A DNA stretch of 64,000 nucleotides from JAGVIE01 sp964520905 (GTDB lineage Bacteria; Bacteroidota; Ignavibacteria; UBA10030; SZUA-254), in contig CAZFQL010000017.1 in assembly GCA_964520905.1 (NCBI GenBank), positions 31,779 through 95,778 on the forward strand. The letters run 5' to 3'. The first letter of the stretch is position 1; each line of letters starts with the position of its first letter. Under the pieces are notes generated by a model that saw only the letters and a list, made by a program, of their open reading frames with translations, was not told where the DNA came from and searched no databases. The position numbers and the translations under genes were made by a program. Of the stretch, positions 44,339-54,238 are shown in pieces.

Positions 44339-44382
44339 TTTTATCCCTTCGTTTACATGAAGATTCCGTTATTCTTCTGGAA

Positions 44383-44397
44383 AGCCCCATTAGGGCT
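44383..44397 (-). terminator. Short hairpin downstream of ispG
   Basis: AGCCC-CATTA-GGGCT, a 5-bp GC-rich stem 53 bp past the ispG stop. There is no T run, so it may only be a weak or Rho-type end. Confidence 0.3.
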
Positions 44398-44449
44398 GGT
44401 GTGAAATATCAGTTAAAAATAAATGAATTGACAGCTATTTCATAATCTT

Positions 44450-45553
44450 TTATGATGGTACAAATTTTTCCACTTCCTCCAAAATCGTTGAAACAATCTC
44501 CTCCTCCTTCACTTTCTTAATCACTACGCCCTTCCGGTAGAGAATCGCAACACCTTTTCCTGCCGCAATCCCGATATCAGCTTCGCTCGCTTCTCCGGGA
44601 CCATTGACCACACAGCCGAGGACAGCAATCTTTATCGGCTTCTTCACACCGGCAAGTTTCTCTTCAAGCTGTTTCATGATACCAAAGAGATCGACTTCAA
44701 GCCGTCCGCATGAAGGACATGCGATTAATTCAACATTTCTTGAAGCAAGACTAAGAGACCGAAGAATTTCTTTTCCGACCTCAACCTCTTTCACCGGATC
44801 ATCGGTTAGCGATACACGAATCGTATCTCCGATCCCTTCGGCTAACAATGTTCCGATCCCAACCGCTGATTTAATCGTTCCGATTTTTGTTGTCCCTGCT
44901 TCTGTAACACCAAGGTGAAGAGGGATATCTGTCCGTTGGGCGATTAATCGGTATGCCTCGATCATCAATTTCACATCAGTCGATTTCACCGAGATGATGA
45001 TATCTTGGAATCCATACTCTTCGCAAATTCCGACATGCCTCATGGCACTTTCGAACAAAGCCTCTGCTGTTGGATATCCGTGTTTCCTGAGAATATCTTC
45101 CTCTAACGAACCGGAGTTTACACCGATACGGATTGGAATATTCTTTTTCTTCGCCGCAGAAAGAACTTCCTGAATTCGATCTTTCGATCCAATATTTCCC
45201 GGATTGAGACGCACCTTAGCAACATTCGCTTCGATTGAATTAAGAGCGAACACATGATTGAAATGAATATCGGCTACGACAGGTATCGGTGACTGTCTAA
45301 CAATTTCACGAATTGCATCAGCCGCTTCTTTATCGTTTACCGTCACCCGAATGATGTCGCATCCCGCATCAGCCGCCTGCTTGATCTGCACAACGGTTGC
45401 GGTAATATCCGATGTCTTCGTCTTCGTCATCGTCTGGACTGATATAGGCGCATTCCCGCCTACAAGAACTCCGCCAACATTAACTTGCCGGGTCGCCCGT
45501 CGAATTCCAACTTTGTGTGAGGCGTGCTCTATAGATTGGGGGTTATTTTGCAT
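44450..45553 (-). CDS. ispG: 4-hydroxy-3-methylbut-2-enyl diphosphate synthase IspG
   Basis: 367 residues, the short bacterial form. Marks are the N-terminal TRQVNVGGVLVGGNAPISVQTMTKTKT, VVADIHFNHVFAL, VRLNPGNIG, IRIGVNSGSLE, and the iron-sulfur ligands in LIACPSCGRLEVD and AVLGCVVNGPGEA. It makes HMBPP in the MEP pathway, consistent with ispD at 11.6 kb. Confidence 0.97.
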   Translation of the reverse strand: MQNNPQSIEHASHKVGIRRATRQVNVGGVLVGGNAPISVQTMTKTKTSDITATVVQIKQAADAGCDIIRVTVNDKEAADAIREIVRQSPIPVVADIHFNHVFALNSIEANVAKVRLNPGNIGSKDRIQEVLSAAKKKNIPIRIGVNSGSLEEDILRKHGYPTAEALFESAMRHVGICEEYGFQDIIISVKSTDVKLMIEAYRLIAQRTDIPLHLGVTEAGTTKIGTIKSAVGIGTLLAEGIGDTIRVSLTDDPVKEVEVGKEILRSLSLASRNVELIACPSCGRLEVDLFGIMKQLEEKLAGVKKPIKIAVLGCVVNGPGEASEADIGIAAGKGVAILYRKGVVIKKVKEEEIVSTILEEVEKFVPS

Positions 45554-45621
45554 TGTAAAGATTAAAGAATTGAAATAATTGTAATGATTGTAATAATTGT
45601 GTATGAAGTAGCGTGAATCGA

Positions 45622-46512
45622 TTAATTGAGTTTTTTACTTGCTTCGAATAGAATTTCCTTTTCTTCATCAGTTAAACTCTGGTAGCCGTCTTGATTAATC
45701 TTATCGAGAATTTTATCCACCCTCTCCTGGTTAGTACTTTGTTCATCATCACGGTTATCGTAATATGTCGCATCACTTATATTATATCTATCGGACGAAG
45801 CATACTCATATTCTTTTCCGCCGCTTATATAGCTGATTTTAGGTCTGTGAAAAAGTCTTTTGTTGTACATACCTTTTCGTTCAATCATCAGGTAAAGCAA
45901 TCCGACTGCCGCGCCGCCTAAGTGTGCAAAATGAGCAACACCATCCGCAGTACCCGTTACACCGGCATAAATTTCAAGTGCGATGTACAACAGCACAAAA
46001 TAACGCGCACGAATCGGAAGTAAAAAATAGATGAGTATCGGTCGATCCGGAAACATGATGCCGAAAGCGATGAGTACTCCGTAGATCGCGCCCGACGCTC
46101 CTACAGTAGGTCCCGTAGCAGCAAAAAGCGGTGCGATGAAAAGATTCGATAACCCGGCGCCTATACCGCAAATCATGTAGTAGAGAAAGAATTTCTTCGA
46201 TCCCCATGTGTTTTCCAGTTCCATCCCGAACATCCAGAGCGCGAACATGTTGAATAAAAGATGAGTTAACCCGCCGTGCATGAACATATACGTGAAAAGC
46301 TGCCAAACCTGAAAACCATTTCCAATTGGATATAAAGGGAAGATGGCATCGATAACAGCGGCTAACGGAAGATCATGGATCCGGAATAAACCGAAGAAAC
46401 TCATCAGAAAATATATTGCTACGTTACTGACGAGCAATGCTTTGATAACAGGCGGGAAAAATTTGAATCCGCCGAATGGTGAAGGCTTATAGTATCCTGA
46501 ATTTTGAGACAT
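45622..46512 (-). CDS. Rhomboid-family intramembrane serine protease
   Basis: 296 residues with six or seven membrane helices. The catalytic Ser is in VGASGAIYGVLIAFG and the His in GVAHFAHLGGAAVGLLYL. The upstream YMFMHGGLTHLLFNMFALWMFG (HxxxxHxxxN) is typical. The C-terminal 70 residues are polar and end in SLTDEEKEILFEASKKLN, a short helical tail common in Bacteroidota rhomboids. Substrates are unknown. Confidence 0.95.
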   Translation of the reverse strand: MSQNSGYYKPSPFGGFKFFPPVIKALLVSNVAIYFLMSFFGLFRIHDLPLAAVIDAIFPLYPIGNGFQVWQLFTYMFMHGGLTHLLFNMFALWMFGMELENTWGSKKFFLYYMICGIGAGLSNLFIAPLFAATGPTVGASGAIYGVLIAFGIMFPDRPILIYFLLPIRARYFVLLYIALEIYAGVTGTADGVAHFAHLGGAAVGLLYLMIERKGMYNKRLFHRPKISYISGGKEYEYASSDRYNISDATYYDNRDDEQSTNQERVDKILDKINQDGYQSLTDEEKEILFEASKKLN

Positions 46513-46599
46513 CTAGAGTTAAAAATAATCGTGAATGAAAAAGCTTCCGGCTATTCGCAGAAACTATGAACCGAAAGCTTTTAATTAATCTTCAAGTTT

Positions 46600-47769
46600 T
46601 TATTTATCATTTAAAGCTGCAACACCGGGCAGCACTTTACCTTCAAGAAATTCCAACGATGCGCCGCCGCCCGTTGATACATGTGTCATCTGTTTAGCTA
46701 CACCTGCTTTCTTCACAGCGGATGCGCTATCGCCGCCGCCGATAATCGTTACCGCTCCACTATTAGCTAACAGTTTCGCGATTGCGAATGTTCCCTCGGC
46801 AAATCGTGTGTCTTCAAACATTCCCATCGGACCATTCCATACAACTAGTTTCGCGCCTTTTAAGGCTTCACTGAATCTTTCAACGGTTTTTGGACCGATA
46901 TCTAACATACTCCATCCAGCCGGGATATTTTCTACAGATACGATTCGTGTTTGAGTATCGGTTTTATTACCGATTATACCATCGACAGGCAAAAGTATTT
47001 TATCATTGAATTTTGAAATGAGTGCTTTAGCTGTATTGATCGACCCCGTTTCAACTAAACTCTCAGCCATGCTGCATCCTTTCGCCGCGAGGAATGTATT
47101 TGCCATACCGCCGCCGATTATCAGTTTGTCGCATTTGCCAAGAAGATTTTCTATGACGGCAATTTTATCGCTTATCTTCGCACCACCGAGGATTGAAACA
47201 TACGGATGCTGAATGTTCATGGTAGCGCGACCTAAATATTCAAGTTCCTGTTCCATGAGAAAACCCGAAACCGCAGGCATATACTTAGCTACTCCTTCGG
47301 TGCTCGCGTGTGCGCGATGCGCAGAACCGAATGCATCGTTCACATAAACTTCGCCGAGCGATGCAAGCTTTTTGGCAAAATCGGGATCATTCTTCTCTTC
47401 CTGTTTATGGAATCGAACGTTTTCCAGCATGAGAACTTCACCGGGTTTTAAATCCTTTGCCATTTTTCCAACTTCGGGACCGATGCAATCAGGCGCCATC
47501 TTAACCTGTTTATTAAGCAGATTACCGAGCGTTTCGGCGGCAGGTCGCAAACTAAATTCAATCTCAAAACCCGCGCCCTTCGGTCTGCCCAAATGACTCA
47601 TCACAACGAGAGATGCATTTTGATCGAGAACATATTGTATTGTTGGAAGTGCGGCACGTATGCGCTTATCATCTTTCACACTTCCTTTATCCATCGGTAC
47701 GTTGAAATCAACGCGCATTAACACGCGCTTCCCTTTTAGATCAATATCTTTGACAGTTTTTTTATTCAT
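46600..47769 (-). CDS. pgk: Phosphoglycerate kinase
   Basis: 389 residues. KGKRVLMRVDFNVPMDKG, VVMSHLGRPKG, LMLENVRFHKQEE, NDAFGSAHRAHASTEG, GGAKISDKIAVIENLL, VVWNGPMGMFED and TIIGGGDSASAV cover both Rossmann domains. It makes ATP from 1,3-bisphosphoglycerate. The ATG follows the stop of the 63-residue gene directly (TGAATG), so it is probably translated from the same message as gap and the nucleotidyltransferase pair. Confidence 0.98.
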   Translation of the reverse strand: MNKKTVKDIDLKGKRVLMRVDFNVPMDKGSVKDDKRIRAALPTIQYVLDQNASLVVMSHLGRPKGAGFEIEFSLRPAAETLGNLLNKQVKMAPDCIGPEVGKMAKDLKPGEVLMLENVRFHKQEEKNDPDFAKKLASLGEVYVNDAFGSAHRAHASTEGVAKYMPAVSGFLMEQELEYLGRATMNIQHPYVSILGGAKISDKIAVIENLLGKCDKLIIGGGMANTFLAAKGCSMAESLVETGSINTAKALISKFNDKILLPVDGIIGNKTDTQTRIVSVENIPAGWSMLDIGPKTVERFSEALKGAKLVVWNGPMGMFEDTRFAEGTFAIAKLLANSGAVTIIGGGDSASAVKKAGVAKQMTHVSTGGGASLEFLEGKVLPGVAALNDK

Positions 47770-47961
47770 TCAAATATCTCCACGTCTGAATTTCTGTAAT
47801 AATTCCCATTTCTCTTTTGATAATGCCTTGAACATAAATTCCTGCGCCTCTTCCAACCATCGCAACCTTTCTTCCGGCGGCAGCTTACTATACTCTTCAA
47901 CCTGCTCGTCGGTAACATGGTACGAAAAACCGCCGATCATTTTTTTGTTCGATTCATCCAT
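47770..47961 (-). CDS. Small partner protein of the nucleotidyltransferase (63 residues)
   Basis: 63 residues: MIGGFSYHVTDEQVEEYSKL then PPEERLRWLEEAQEFMFKAL, mostly helical. Proteins with this RLRWLEEA segment commonly sit beside a nucleotidyltransferase gene, which suggests an uncharacterised two-gene module, possibly toxin-antitoxin-like. It overlaps the upstream nucleotidyltransferase frame by 8 bp and abuts pgk. Function unknown. Confidence 0.75.
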   Translation of the reverse strand: MDESNKKMIGGFSYHVTDEQVEEYSKLPPEERLRWLEEAQEFMFKALSKEKWELLQKFRRGDI

Positions 47962-48448
47962 CGTGATTTTTCAGAAGATTATTCAAAGCATCGATATCAT
48001 CAATGTCTTGTTTGCGGTTTGCATGTTTTTTCAACTCGATCAAATCGTGAATATCGATTACCGGAACATCAATCATTCCTACCTTGATATTTTTTCGATG
48101 CGAATAACACAATTCAAACTCGATGGGATTATCGATTAAGAAATCTACAACGTGAAATTCACGAGCACCGCGAATAAAAGAGGCAACCAACATATTCTTT
48201 TTCTCTTTAAGCTCGTGTCTTCGCTCTCTATCGGCGAGATCGAATTCCCCTATCGGCATGCGAGGGACAAATCCGACTTCGCTCAAACTCACCCATGTTC
48301 TATGAATATTCTCTTGATCAAGAGCTATCATAAGATCGAGATCATATGTCATCCTGGGAATACCGTATAGATTAACCGCTACACCCCCGATGACCATATA
48401 ACGAACATTATTCTTATTTAACGACTCAAGAACTTCCTGATAAAACAT
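47954..48448 (-). CDS. Nucleotidyltransferase-fold protein (AbiEii/MNT-like)
   Basis: 164 residues. The core YMVIGGVAVNLYGIPRMTYDLDLMIAL gives the GG...DxD pattern of the Pol-beta nucleotidyltransferase fold, with a third acidic residue in VVDFLIDNP. The C-terminal DIHDLIELKKHANRKQDIDDIDAL is typical of this family. It lies 21 bp after gap and before the 63-residue partner. Such pairs are often mobile; this one sits inside the gap-pgk operon. Confidence 0.83.
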   Translation of the reverse strand: MFYQEVLESLNKNNVRYMVIGGVAVNLYGIPRMTYDLDLMIALDQENIHRTWVSLSEVGFVPRMPIGEFDLADRERRHELKEKKNMLVASFIRGAREFHVVDFLIDNPIEFELCYSHRKNIKVGMIDVPVIDIHDLIELKKHANRKQDIDDIDALNNLLKNHDG

Positions 48449-48469
48449 GAATATTATTTTCAGAATAAT

Positions 48470-49525
48470 TTAGAGTTTCGATGCAATTAAATTTGCCAAA
48501 TCAGCTGTGCGAACAGAATAACCCCATTCATTATCGTACCACGTGACAACCTTAATGAAATCACTCTTCTCCTTGCCAAGCACAAGTGTGAATGGAAGAT
48601 CGACAGATGAGCTATGCGGATCGCCTTTAAAGTCGATGCTCACAAGCGGTTCATCGATTGCCGCAAGTATACCTTTCATCGAACCAGCCGCCGCATCGCG
48701 GAAAGACTGACGCAATTCATCGGTTGTACAGGGTACCTCGATCTGTGCCGTAAAATCTACGACCGATACTGTCGATGTCGGAACGCGCAATGCGTATCCA
48801 TCGAACTTACCTTTGAGTTCCGGAATAACAAGAGCCAAAGCTTTTGCCGCGCCGGTCGTCGTCGGGATTATATTCATTGCCGCGGCACGGGCGCGCCGCA
48901 GATCGCTGTGTGGCAGATCCAAAATCTTCTGATCGTTTGTGTACGCATGAATGGTTGTCATTAAACCGCGGACAATCTTAAATTTATCGTGTACAACTTT
49001 CACAGCAGGAGCTAAACAGTTTGTGGTACATGAGGCATTGGAAATAACATGATGAATTGCCGGGTCGTATTTTTTCTCATTAACTCCTAAAACAACAGTG
49101 AGGTCTTCACCTTCTGCCGGAGCGGTGATGATAACTTTTTTCGCTCCGCCTTTGGTGATGTGGTTTTCCGCGCCTTTGACTGTCTTTCCTTTTTTGTTGA
49201 CGCCGTCTTTCTTAATCGTGAAAAGACCGGTACCTTCAATAACTATATCGACACCGATATCGCCCCAGGGAAGTTTATCCGGTTCGGTTTCTTTAAACAT
49301 CTTGATCGATTTACCGTCGATGATGAGCGCACCCTCACCCACCTGAACCGTACCGTTGAAACGACCATAGTTTGTATCGTATTTTAAAAGATGTGCCATC
49401 GTTTTCAGATCGCCGATATCATTTATCGCCACGACTTCCAAAGTTTTAGGATAGTTATCGCGTATAATCCTGAGCACCTGTCGACCGATTCGTCCAAATC
49501 CATTTATACCTACTTTAACTGCCAT
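48470..49525 (-). CDS. gap: Glyceraldehyde-3-phosphate dehydrogenase, type I
   Basis: 351 residues. NAD-binding VKVGINGFGRIGRQVLRII; the catalytic Cys in ISNASCTTNCLAP; the catalytic His in TTIHAYTNDQ; and the C-terminal VTWYDNEWGYSVR. The region YGRFNGTV with DGKSIKMF is usual for bacterial GapA. It works with pgk in glycolysis or gluconeogenesis. Confidence 0.98.
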   Translation of the reverse strand: MAVKVGINGFGRIGRQVLRIIRDNYPKTLEVVAINDIGDLKTMAHLLKYDTNYGRFNGTVQVGEGALIIDGKSIKMFKETEPDKLPWGDIGVDIVIEGTGLFTIKKDGVNKKGKTVKGAENHITKGGAKKVIITAPAEGEDLTVVLGVNEKKYDPAIHHVISNASCTTNCLAPAVKVVHDKFKIVRGLMTTIHAYTNDQKILDLPHSDLRRARAAAMNIIPTTTGAAKALALVIPELKGKFDGYALRVPTSTVSVVDFTAQIEVPCTTDELRQSFRDAAAGSMKGILAAIDEPLVSIDFKGDPHSSSVDLPFTLVLGKEKSDFIKVVTWYDNEWGYSVRTADLANLIASKL

Positions 49526-49661
49526 CTGAGTTCTCCATTAGTGTGTAAATGTTGTTATTCAGTGAATATTGTAAGAAAATTACCTTAGAAGTTGGCTCAA
49601 TTTACCAAGAAAGGTAACGAAAATCAAATTACTTTTTGCCGCAGTATAAATACACGTGAGA

Positions 49662-51200
49662 TTAATTGGGCGCACCTTGAACAAAATCGTCGATGTTAGT
49701 AGTTCGGATATAATCGCCGTGGTATTTAATGAGAAGTGTATTTTTAGGATCGACTCTTGCCGGCTGTAGATTCTCGTCGGGTGATAATTGTACATGAGTG
49801 CCAGACGAATCTTTATTAACACGAAGGACTTCATAAACGTGTATCGTCGAATCATTATACCATATCCGAGGTCCGATACTTCCGCCAAACGATACAGTGG
49901 GAACCCAATTAAAAACTAATGATACATGTTCGGGTAATGATGGATATTCTTTGATGAGATAATTTTGCACAAGATGAACAACTGCTCCTTTCCTGATCAA
50001 ATTACCGGACCCGGGAATCGTCGGGATATTAAGTCCCTGCCTGTCTAATATCCCGAAATAAATTGATGATGATACTACACTCGTGCAAATCACAATGATA
50101 AAAACCATTGCATGGACATACTGTTTGAGAGAAAATATCGAGATGGAAGCCCGTACGCCGTAGAGTGTGAAAATTATAAATGCCGGAAGCGAGTACGTTA
50201 GATAATATCTAAAAAAATGATTCGTCAAAAATATTACAGGCAGTAAGCCCAGAGCCATCCATCCTCCAAGAAAGAATATTTTTGCTTTCGCGGTTCGCAC
50301 GATCCGATATACACCGAAGAATAAAATCGGGACTCCAATGATGATACTAAACCCGCTTAATGGCAGTTCGAAGTATGGATTCAAACCTTCAATAGCCCAT
50401 TTGAAGAACAAAGTGATATTATCAAGGATATGGGTTCCGGTCAGCTGAATCCGATATGGATTATCACTCTCTATCGGCACTGAGGCAAGTGAAGGAATTC
50501 GGATAAGAAAATAAACCAACAGAATAATTCCATGCCTCCAGAGTGCTTTGATTCCTGAAAGAAATCTTTCCAAAAATCGCTTTCCGCTGTTATCACGGTG
50601 AAGTTGATAAAGCAACAAAACCGGAAGCAGTATGATCGTAGATTCTTTTGTAAAAAGCGCAAAGCAATAGACTATCGCTGAAAATATCACTCGCTTTTTT
50701 ATGAGAAGGAAAAATGCCAAGAAAAAGAACAACGCTCCACCAATATCATATATCCCAACCATCCAGAGCATGGAATCCATGTGAACGGTAACCGATACAG
50801 CATAGAGAAAACCGGCTGTCCACGAAATTAATCTGTCGCCTGTTAATTCATTTGCGATTGCAACAATTAGCAATGAACTTATAAAATGAATCAGTATAGC
50901 CGCGATGTGAAAGCCGGTCGGATCCATACCAGATAAATAATACACCAATAGAAAATATAATTGACCCACCGGACGATAGAAAAGATTTCCCGTGGCAGAG
51001 AAAATGCTCGACAAATAATCTGCATTCCCCAAGGTACGGATCGAACTGATTATGTACCAATCATCCTGAATATATGGATATTTGAATGCGCGCCAGTACA
51101 CGGCAACAATTGAGAGAATGAGAAATGCTGAATAAATTATCCTGCGATTAAAACGCCAGGCACCGGTATTGGGGGAATTATTTTCAATTGTTTTATCCAT
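49662..51200 (-). CDS. Multi-pass membrane protein, GT39/PMT-like
   Basis: 512 residues with about eleven hydrophobic segments. The first periplasmic loop has FKYPYIQDDWYIISSIR (the acidic DD motif of polyprenol-phosphate-dependent glycosyltransferases), followed by LFYRPVGQLYFLLVYY. The C-terminal 110 residues are soluble. This fits a GT-C glycosyltransferase or related mannosyltransferase-like protein; donor and acceptor are unknown. AGGAG lies just upstream of the ATG. comF follows upstream by 7 bp. Confidence 0.78.
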   Translation of the reverse strand: MDKTIENNSPNTGAWRFNRRIIYSAFLILSIVAVYWRAFKYPYIQDDWYIISSIRTLGNADYLSSIFSATGNLFYRPVGQLYFLLVYYLSGMDPTGFHIAAILIHFISSLLIVAIANELTGDRLISWTAGFLYAVSVTVHMDSMLWMVGIYDIGGALFFFLAFFLLIKKRVIFSAIVYCFALFTKESTIILLPVLLLYQLHRDNSGKRFLERFLSGIKALWRHGIILLVYFLIRIPSLASVPIESDNPYRIQLTGTHILDNITLFFKWAIEGLNPYFELPLSGFSIIIGVPILFFGVYRIVRTAKAKIFFLGGWMALGLLPVIFLTNHFFRYYLTYSLPAFIIFTLYGVRASISIFSLKQYVHAMVFIIVICTSVVSSSIYFGILDRQGLNIPTIPGSGNLIRKGAVVHLVQNYLIKEYPSLPEHVSLVFNWVPTVSFGGSIGPRIWYNDSTIHVYEVLRVNKDSSGTHVQLSPDENLQPARVDPKNTLLIKYHGDYIRTTNIDDFVQGAPN

Positions 51201-51207
51201 TTAACTC

Positions 51208-51915
51208 CTATTCAGCAAGTGCTACAGAAACAGCAAGAATACTTTTTGCTTTATGCGCGAGAAGCTCTGCTGCACAAGCGTTGATTGTAGATCCCGTTGT
51301 GATGACATCATCGACAAGAATAAATGTTTTCCCATTTACCATCGACTCATATTTCGGATTAATACTAAACGCATCGCCGACGTTTTCCCTGCGTTCCTGC
51401 ATATTCAATTTTGTCTGAGATTGAGTATACTTCTTCCTCTCGATTAATGAAGAGTTGACCGGGACGCCCATTTCTTCAGATATACCCTCGCAGATATATT
51501 CACTCTGGTTATATCCCCTTTCACGTCGTTTCAGTTTGTGTAGAGGAATCGGAACAAGAATATCGGCAGTCGAGAACTGTGAGATTGATTTCAGCCGAGT
51601 TCCAATTTCACTTCCCAGCCGAACACCGATGGATTTCATACTCTGATATTTTAAAAAATGAATTACTTCCTGAAGCTTTCCTTCCTTTTCGAACAGGTAA
51701 CGTGAAAATAGATCCTGCACAACTCCACCGGTTTCAAATTTTGACTTTAATTCGATCCACACCGGATGTGAAGCAGTAATCGGTGTCAAACTTTTCCAGC
51801 ACTCCGGGCATATTCGAAGCTTCCGATCTTCGAGATATATCCTGCATGTCAAACAAACAGGCGGGAAGATAAAATCACGGAGCGGAGCAATGATATGATG
51901 CTGAATGGAAACCAT
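51208..51915 (-). CDS. ComF-family phosphoribosyltransferase-like protein
   Basis: 235 residues. An N-terminal zinc ribbon (PPVCLTCRIYLEDRKLRICPECW) is followed by a phosphoribosyltransferase domain with VPIPLHKLKRRERGYNQSEYI and the PRPP loop FILVDDVITTGSTINACA. ComF proteins assist DNA uptake and recombination in competent bacteria; the enzymatic role is unclear. It lies 10 bp after uvrB in the same direction. Confidence 0.93.
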   Translation of the reverse strand: MVSIQHHIIAPLRDFIFPPVCLTCRIYLEDRKLRICPECWKSLTPITASHPVWIELKSKFETGGVVQDLFSRYLFEKEGKLQEVIHFLKYQSMKSIGVRLGSEIGTRLKSISQFSTADILVPIPLHKLKRRERGYNQSEYICEGISEEMGVPVNSSLIERKKYTQSQTKLNMQERRENVGDAFSINPKYESMVNGKTFILVDDVITTGSTINACAAELLAHKAKSILAVSVALAE

Positions 51916-51925
51916 TGTTGTTCGT

Positions 51926-53941
51926 TTATTTTAGCATTTTTTCAATTCGTGTTATTTCATCACGAAGTTCAGCGGCTCTCTCAAACTCCAGATCCTTTGC
52001 GGCTTTCCGCATCTCGGTACGAAGCTCTTCTAGTAAATCTTTCCTTTGTTCATTTGTCATGTACCGGAATATCGATTCGGCAACGATAGGCGCTTTCGCT
52101 CTTTCCTGCCTCGCATCACGTGAAGCTTTAATATCCGCAACGGCAGTAGCGGCAAGAACTTCTTCGGTGGATTTGTAGATCGTCCTCGGAGTTATTCCGT
52201 GCTCTTTGTTGTATTCGACCTGTTTCTCACGCCGGCGCCGCGTTTCCTCCAGCATTCGTTTCATAGAACCGGTTTCTGTATCAGCATATAGAATTACTTT
52301 GCCGTTAACGTTGCGGGCTGTTCGTCCGGCAGTTTGTATCAGCGATCTCTCGGAGCGCAAGAATCCCTCCTTATCCGCGTCAAGGATCGCAACAAGAGAT
52401 ACTTCCGGCAGATCCAATCCCTCACGAAGCAAATTCACTCCAACCAGAACATCGAAATCACCGAGCCGCAGATCGCGTAGTATTTCCACACGCTCAAGGG
52501 CATTGATCTCGGAATGGATGTATCGTACTTTGATGTTGATATCGCTCAGATACTTCGACAAGTCTTCTGCCATTCGCTTTGTAAGTGTTGTTATCAGACA
52601 CCGCTCTTTTCTTTTTGTTCGTTCCCGGATTTCATAAATTAAATCATCAATCTGGTTTTTCACAGGTCTGACTTCAACATCCGGATCGATAAGTCCGGTT
52701 GGACGGATTATTTGTTCGACCACAACACCTTTACATTTCTCAAATTCATAAACGCCTGGTGTAGCGCTCACGAAGATAATCTGATTAACCATCTTTTCCC
52801 ATTCTTCAAATGTAAGCGGTCGATTGTCGAGTGCCGAAGGAAGGCGAAATCCATAATCTACCAGCGTAGTTTTGCGGGCGCGGTCCCCATGCCACATACC
52901 ACCAATCTGTGGTACACTAACATGAGACTCATCAACCACAAGAAGAAAATCTTTCGGGAAATAATCTAACAGGCATGACGGACGGGAACCGGGAGGTCTA
53001 TTCGCTATGTGGCGGGAATAATTTTCAATGCCCGAGCAATACCCAATCTCTTTCATCATCTCAATATCGAAACGTGTACGCTGATCGAGCCGCTGTGCCT
53101 CAAGAAGTTTTCCCTCATGTCTGAAATATGATAACCGTTCATACAGTTCAAGCTCGATATCTTTAATCGCTCTTTCAACTGTTTGCGGTGTCGTTATAAA
53201 ATGCTTGGCAGGATATATTACTTCACCGTTGATTTCAGAAATGAAATCGCCCGTCAGAGGATGAATATACGCGATCTTTTCTACTTCATCGCCGAATAGC
53301 TGGATGCGGAGTGCTTGTTCGGTTTCATACGCGGGAATAATCTCGATAACATCGCCTCGAACGCGGAACGTACCTCTGGTAAACTCGAAATCATTTCTGA
53401 CATAGTGAATATCTAATAATTTTCTCAGCAGAACGTTTCGCTCTATCCGCTGTCCCTTTCTGATCTGGATCATCTGATCGAGCCATTCATCAGGCGCGCC
53501 GATACCGTAAATGCAACTGACAGATGCAACAACTATTACATTACGGTCACCGCTCAGAAGTGCGCTTGTCGCCCTCAGCCGCAACCGATCTATCTCATCA
53601 TTGATGGATGAATCTTTTTGGATGTACGTATCGGTTACCGGTAAATAAGCTTCGGGCTGATAATAATCGTAATATGAAATAAAAAACTCGACATGATCGT
53701 TTGGGAAGAATTGCTTGAATTCGGCATACAACTGTGCCGCAAGTGTTTTATTGTGCGACATGATGAGCACGGGTTTATCGATACTCTCGATAACGTTGGA
53801 GATAGTAAATGTCTTTCCGCTTCCGGTGACGCCGAGAAGTGTTTGATACTTATCGCCCCGAACTAATCCTTCGATAAGTTCTTTTATCGCTTGCGGTTGA
53901 TCGCCGCTCGGCTTGAAATCTGATACAAGATTATATGGCAT
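51926..53941 (-). CDS. uvrB: UvrABC system protein B
   Basis: 671 residues. Walker A is LLGVTGSGKTFTISNVI; the damage-verifying beta hairpin is YYDYYQPEAYLPVTDTYIQKD; the DExH box is LLVVDESHVSVPQ; later motifs are ILDADKEGFLRSERSLIQTAGRTARN; the C-terminal UVR domain is KDLLEELRTEMRKAAKDLEFERAAELRDEI. It loads onto damage with UvrA and recruits UvrC in nucleotide excision repair. Complete. Confidence 0.98.
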   Translation of the reverse strand: MPYNLVSDFKPSGDQPQAIKELIEGLVRGDKYQTLLGVTGSGKTFTISNVIESIDKPVLIMSHNKTLAAQLYAEFKQFFPNDHVEFFISYYDYYQPEAYLPVTDTYIQKDSSINDEIDRLRLRATSALLSGDRNVIVVASVSCIYGIGAPDEWLDQMIQIRKGQRIERNVLLRKLLDIHYVRNDFEFTRGTFRVRGDVIEIIPAYETEQALRIQLFGDEVEKIAYIHPLTGDFISEINGEVIYPAKHFITTPQTVERAIKDIELELYERLSYFRHEGKLLEAQRLDQRTRFDIEMMKEIGYCSGIENYSRHIANRPPGSRPSCLLDYFPKDFLLVVDESHVSVPQIGGMWHGDRARKTTLVDYGFRLPSALDNRPLTFEEWEKMVNQIIFVSATPGVYEFEKCKGVVVEQIIRPTGLIDPDVEVRPVKNQIDDLIYEIRERTKRKERCLITTLTKRMAEDLSKYLSDINIKVRYIHSEINALERVEILRDLRLGDFDVLVGVNLLREGLDLPEVSLVAILDADKEGFLRSERSLIQTAGRTARNVNGKVILYADTETGSMKRMLEETRRRREKQVEYNKEHGITPRTIYKSTEEVLAATAVADIKASRDARQERAKAPIVAESIFRYMTNEQRKDLLEELRTEMRKAAKDLEFERAAELRDEITRIEKMLK

Positions 53942-54163
53942 AGGGTTATCTCCATGGTAAGATAGAGATTAGATGAGAAAGAATCAAAAAAACCAGTTGT
54001 TAGGGATGACAAACTTTGGGAAGACCTCCGACTCCTTTCCACACCTTTGCATGGATAGAAGCCAGAGTAATTTATTGTTACTCCCGACATACATAATTCC
54101 AGCGTGAAGTTCAGGAGTACAATTTCCTCATAGCATTGTGCTTCACTTTCAAAGCTGCACTGT

Positions 54164-54230
54164 ACACCTATGCTCACCACGAATTTTGCATCCCAATGTT
54201 TTCGATCGGGACTTGAGCCGCTGGTTAGGC
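54164..54230 (-). repeat. Possible attC-like hairpin downstream of the 284-residue gene
   Basis: Read on the minus strand it begins GCCTAAC CAGCGGCTCA, then TCCC...GGGA and TGAGC pair inward, and it ends with a degenerate GCATAGGT that would pair with the first core. This is the layout of integron recombination sites (paired core sequences around an imperfect stem of about 60 bases), but the right-hand core does not match the GTTRRRY consensus. Confidence 0.4.
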
Positions 54231-54238
54231 AGCTACTT
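54224..54238. repeat. 15-bp inverted repeat, left copy
   Basis: GTTAGGCAGCTACTT, the exact reverse complement of 55114-55128. It contains the stop codon of the enclosed gene. Confidence 0.85.
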
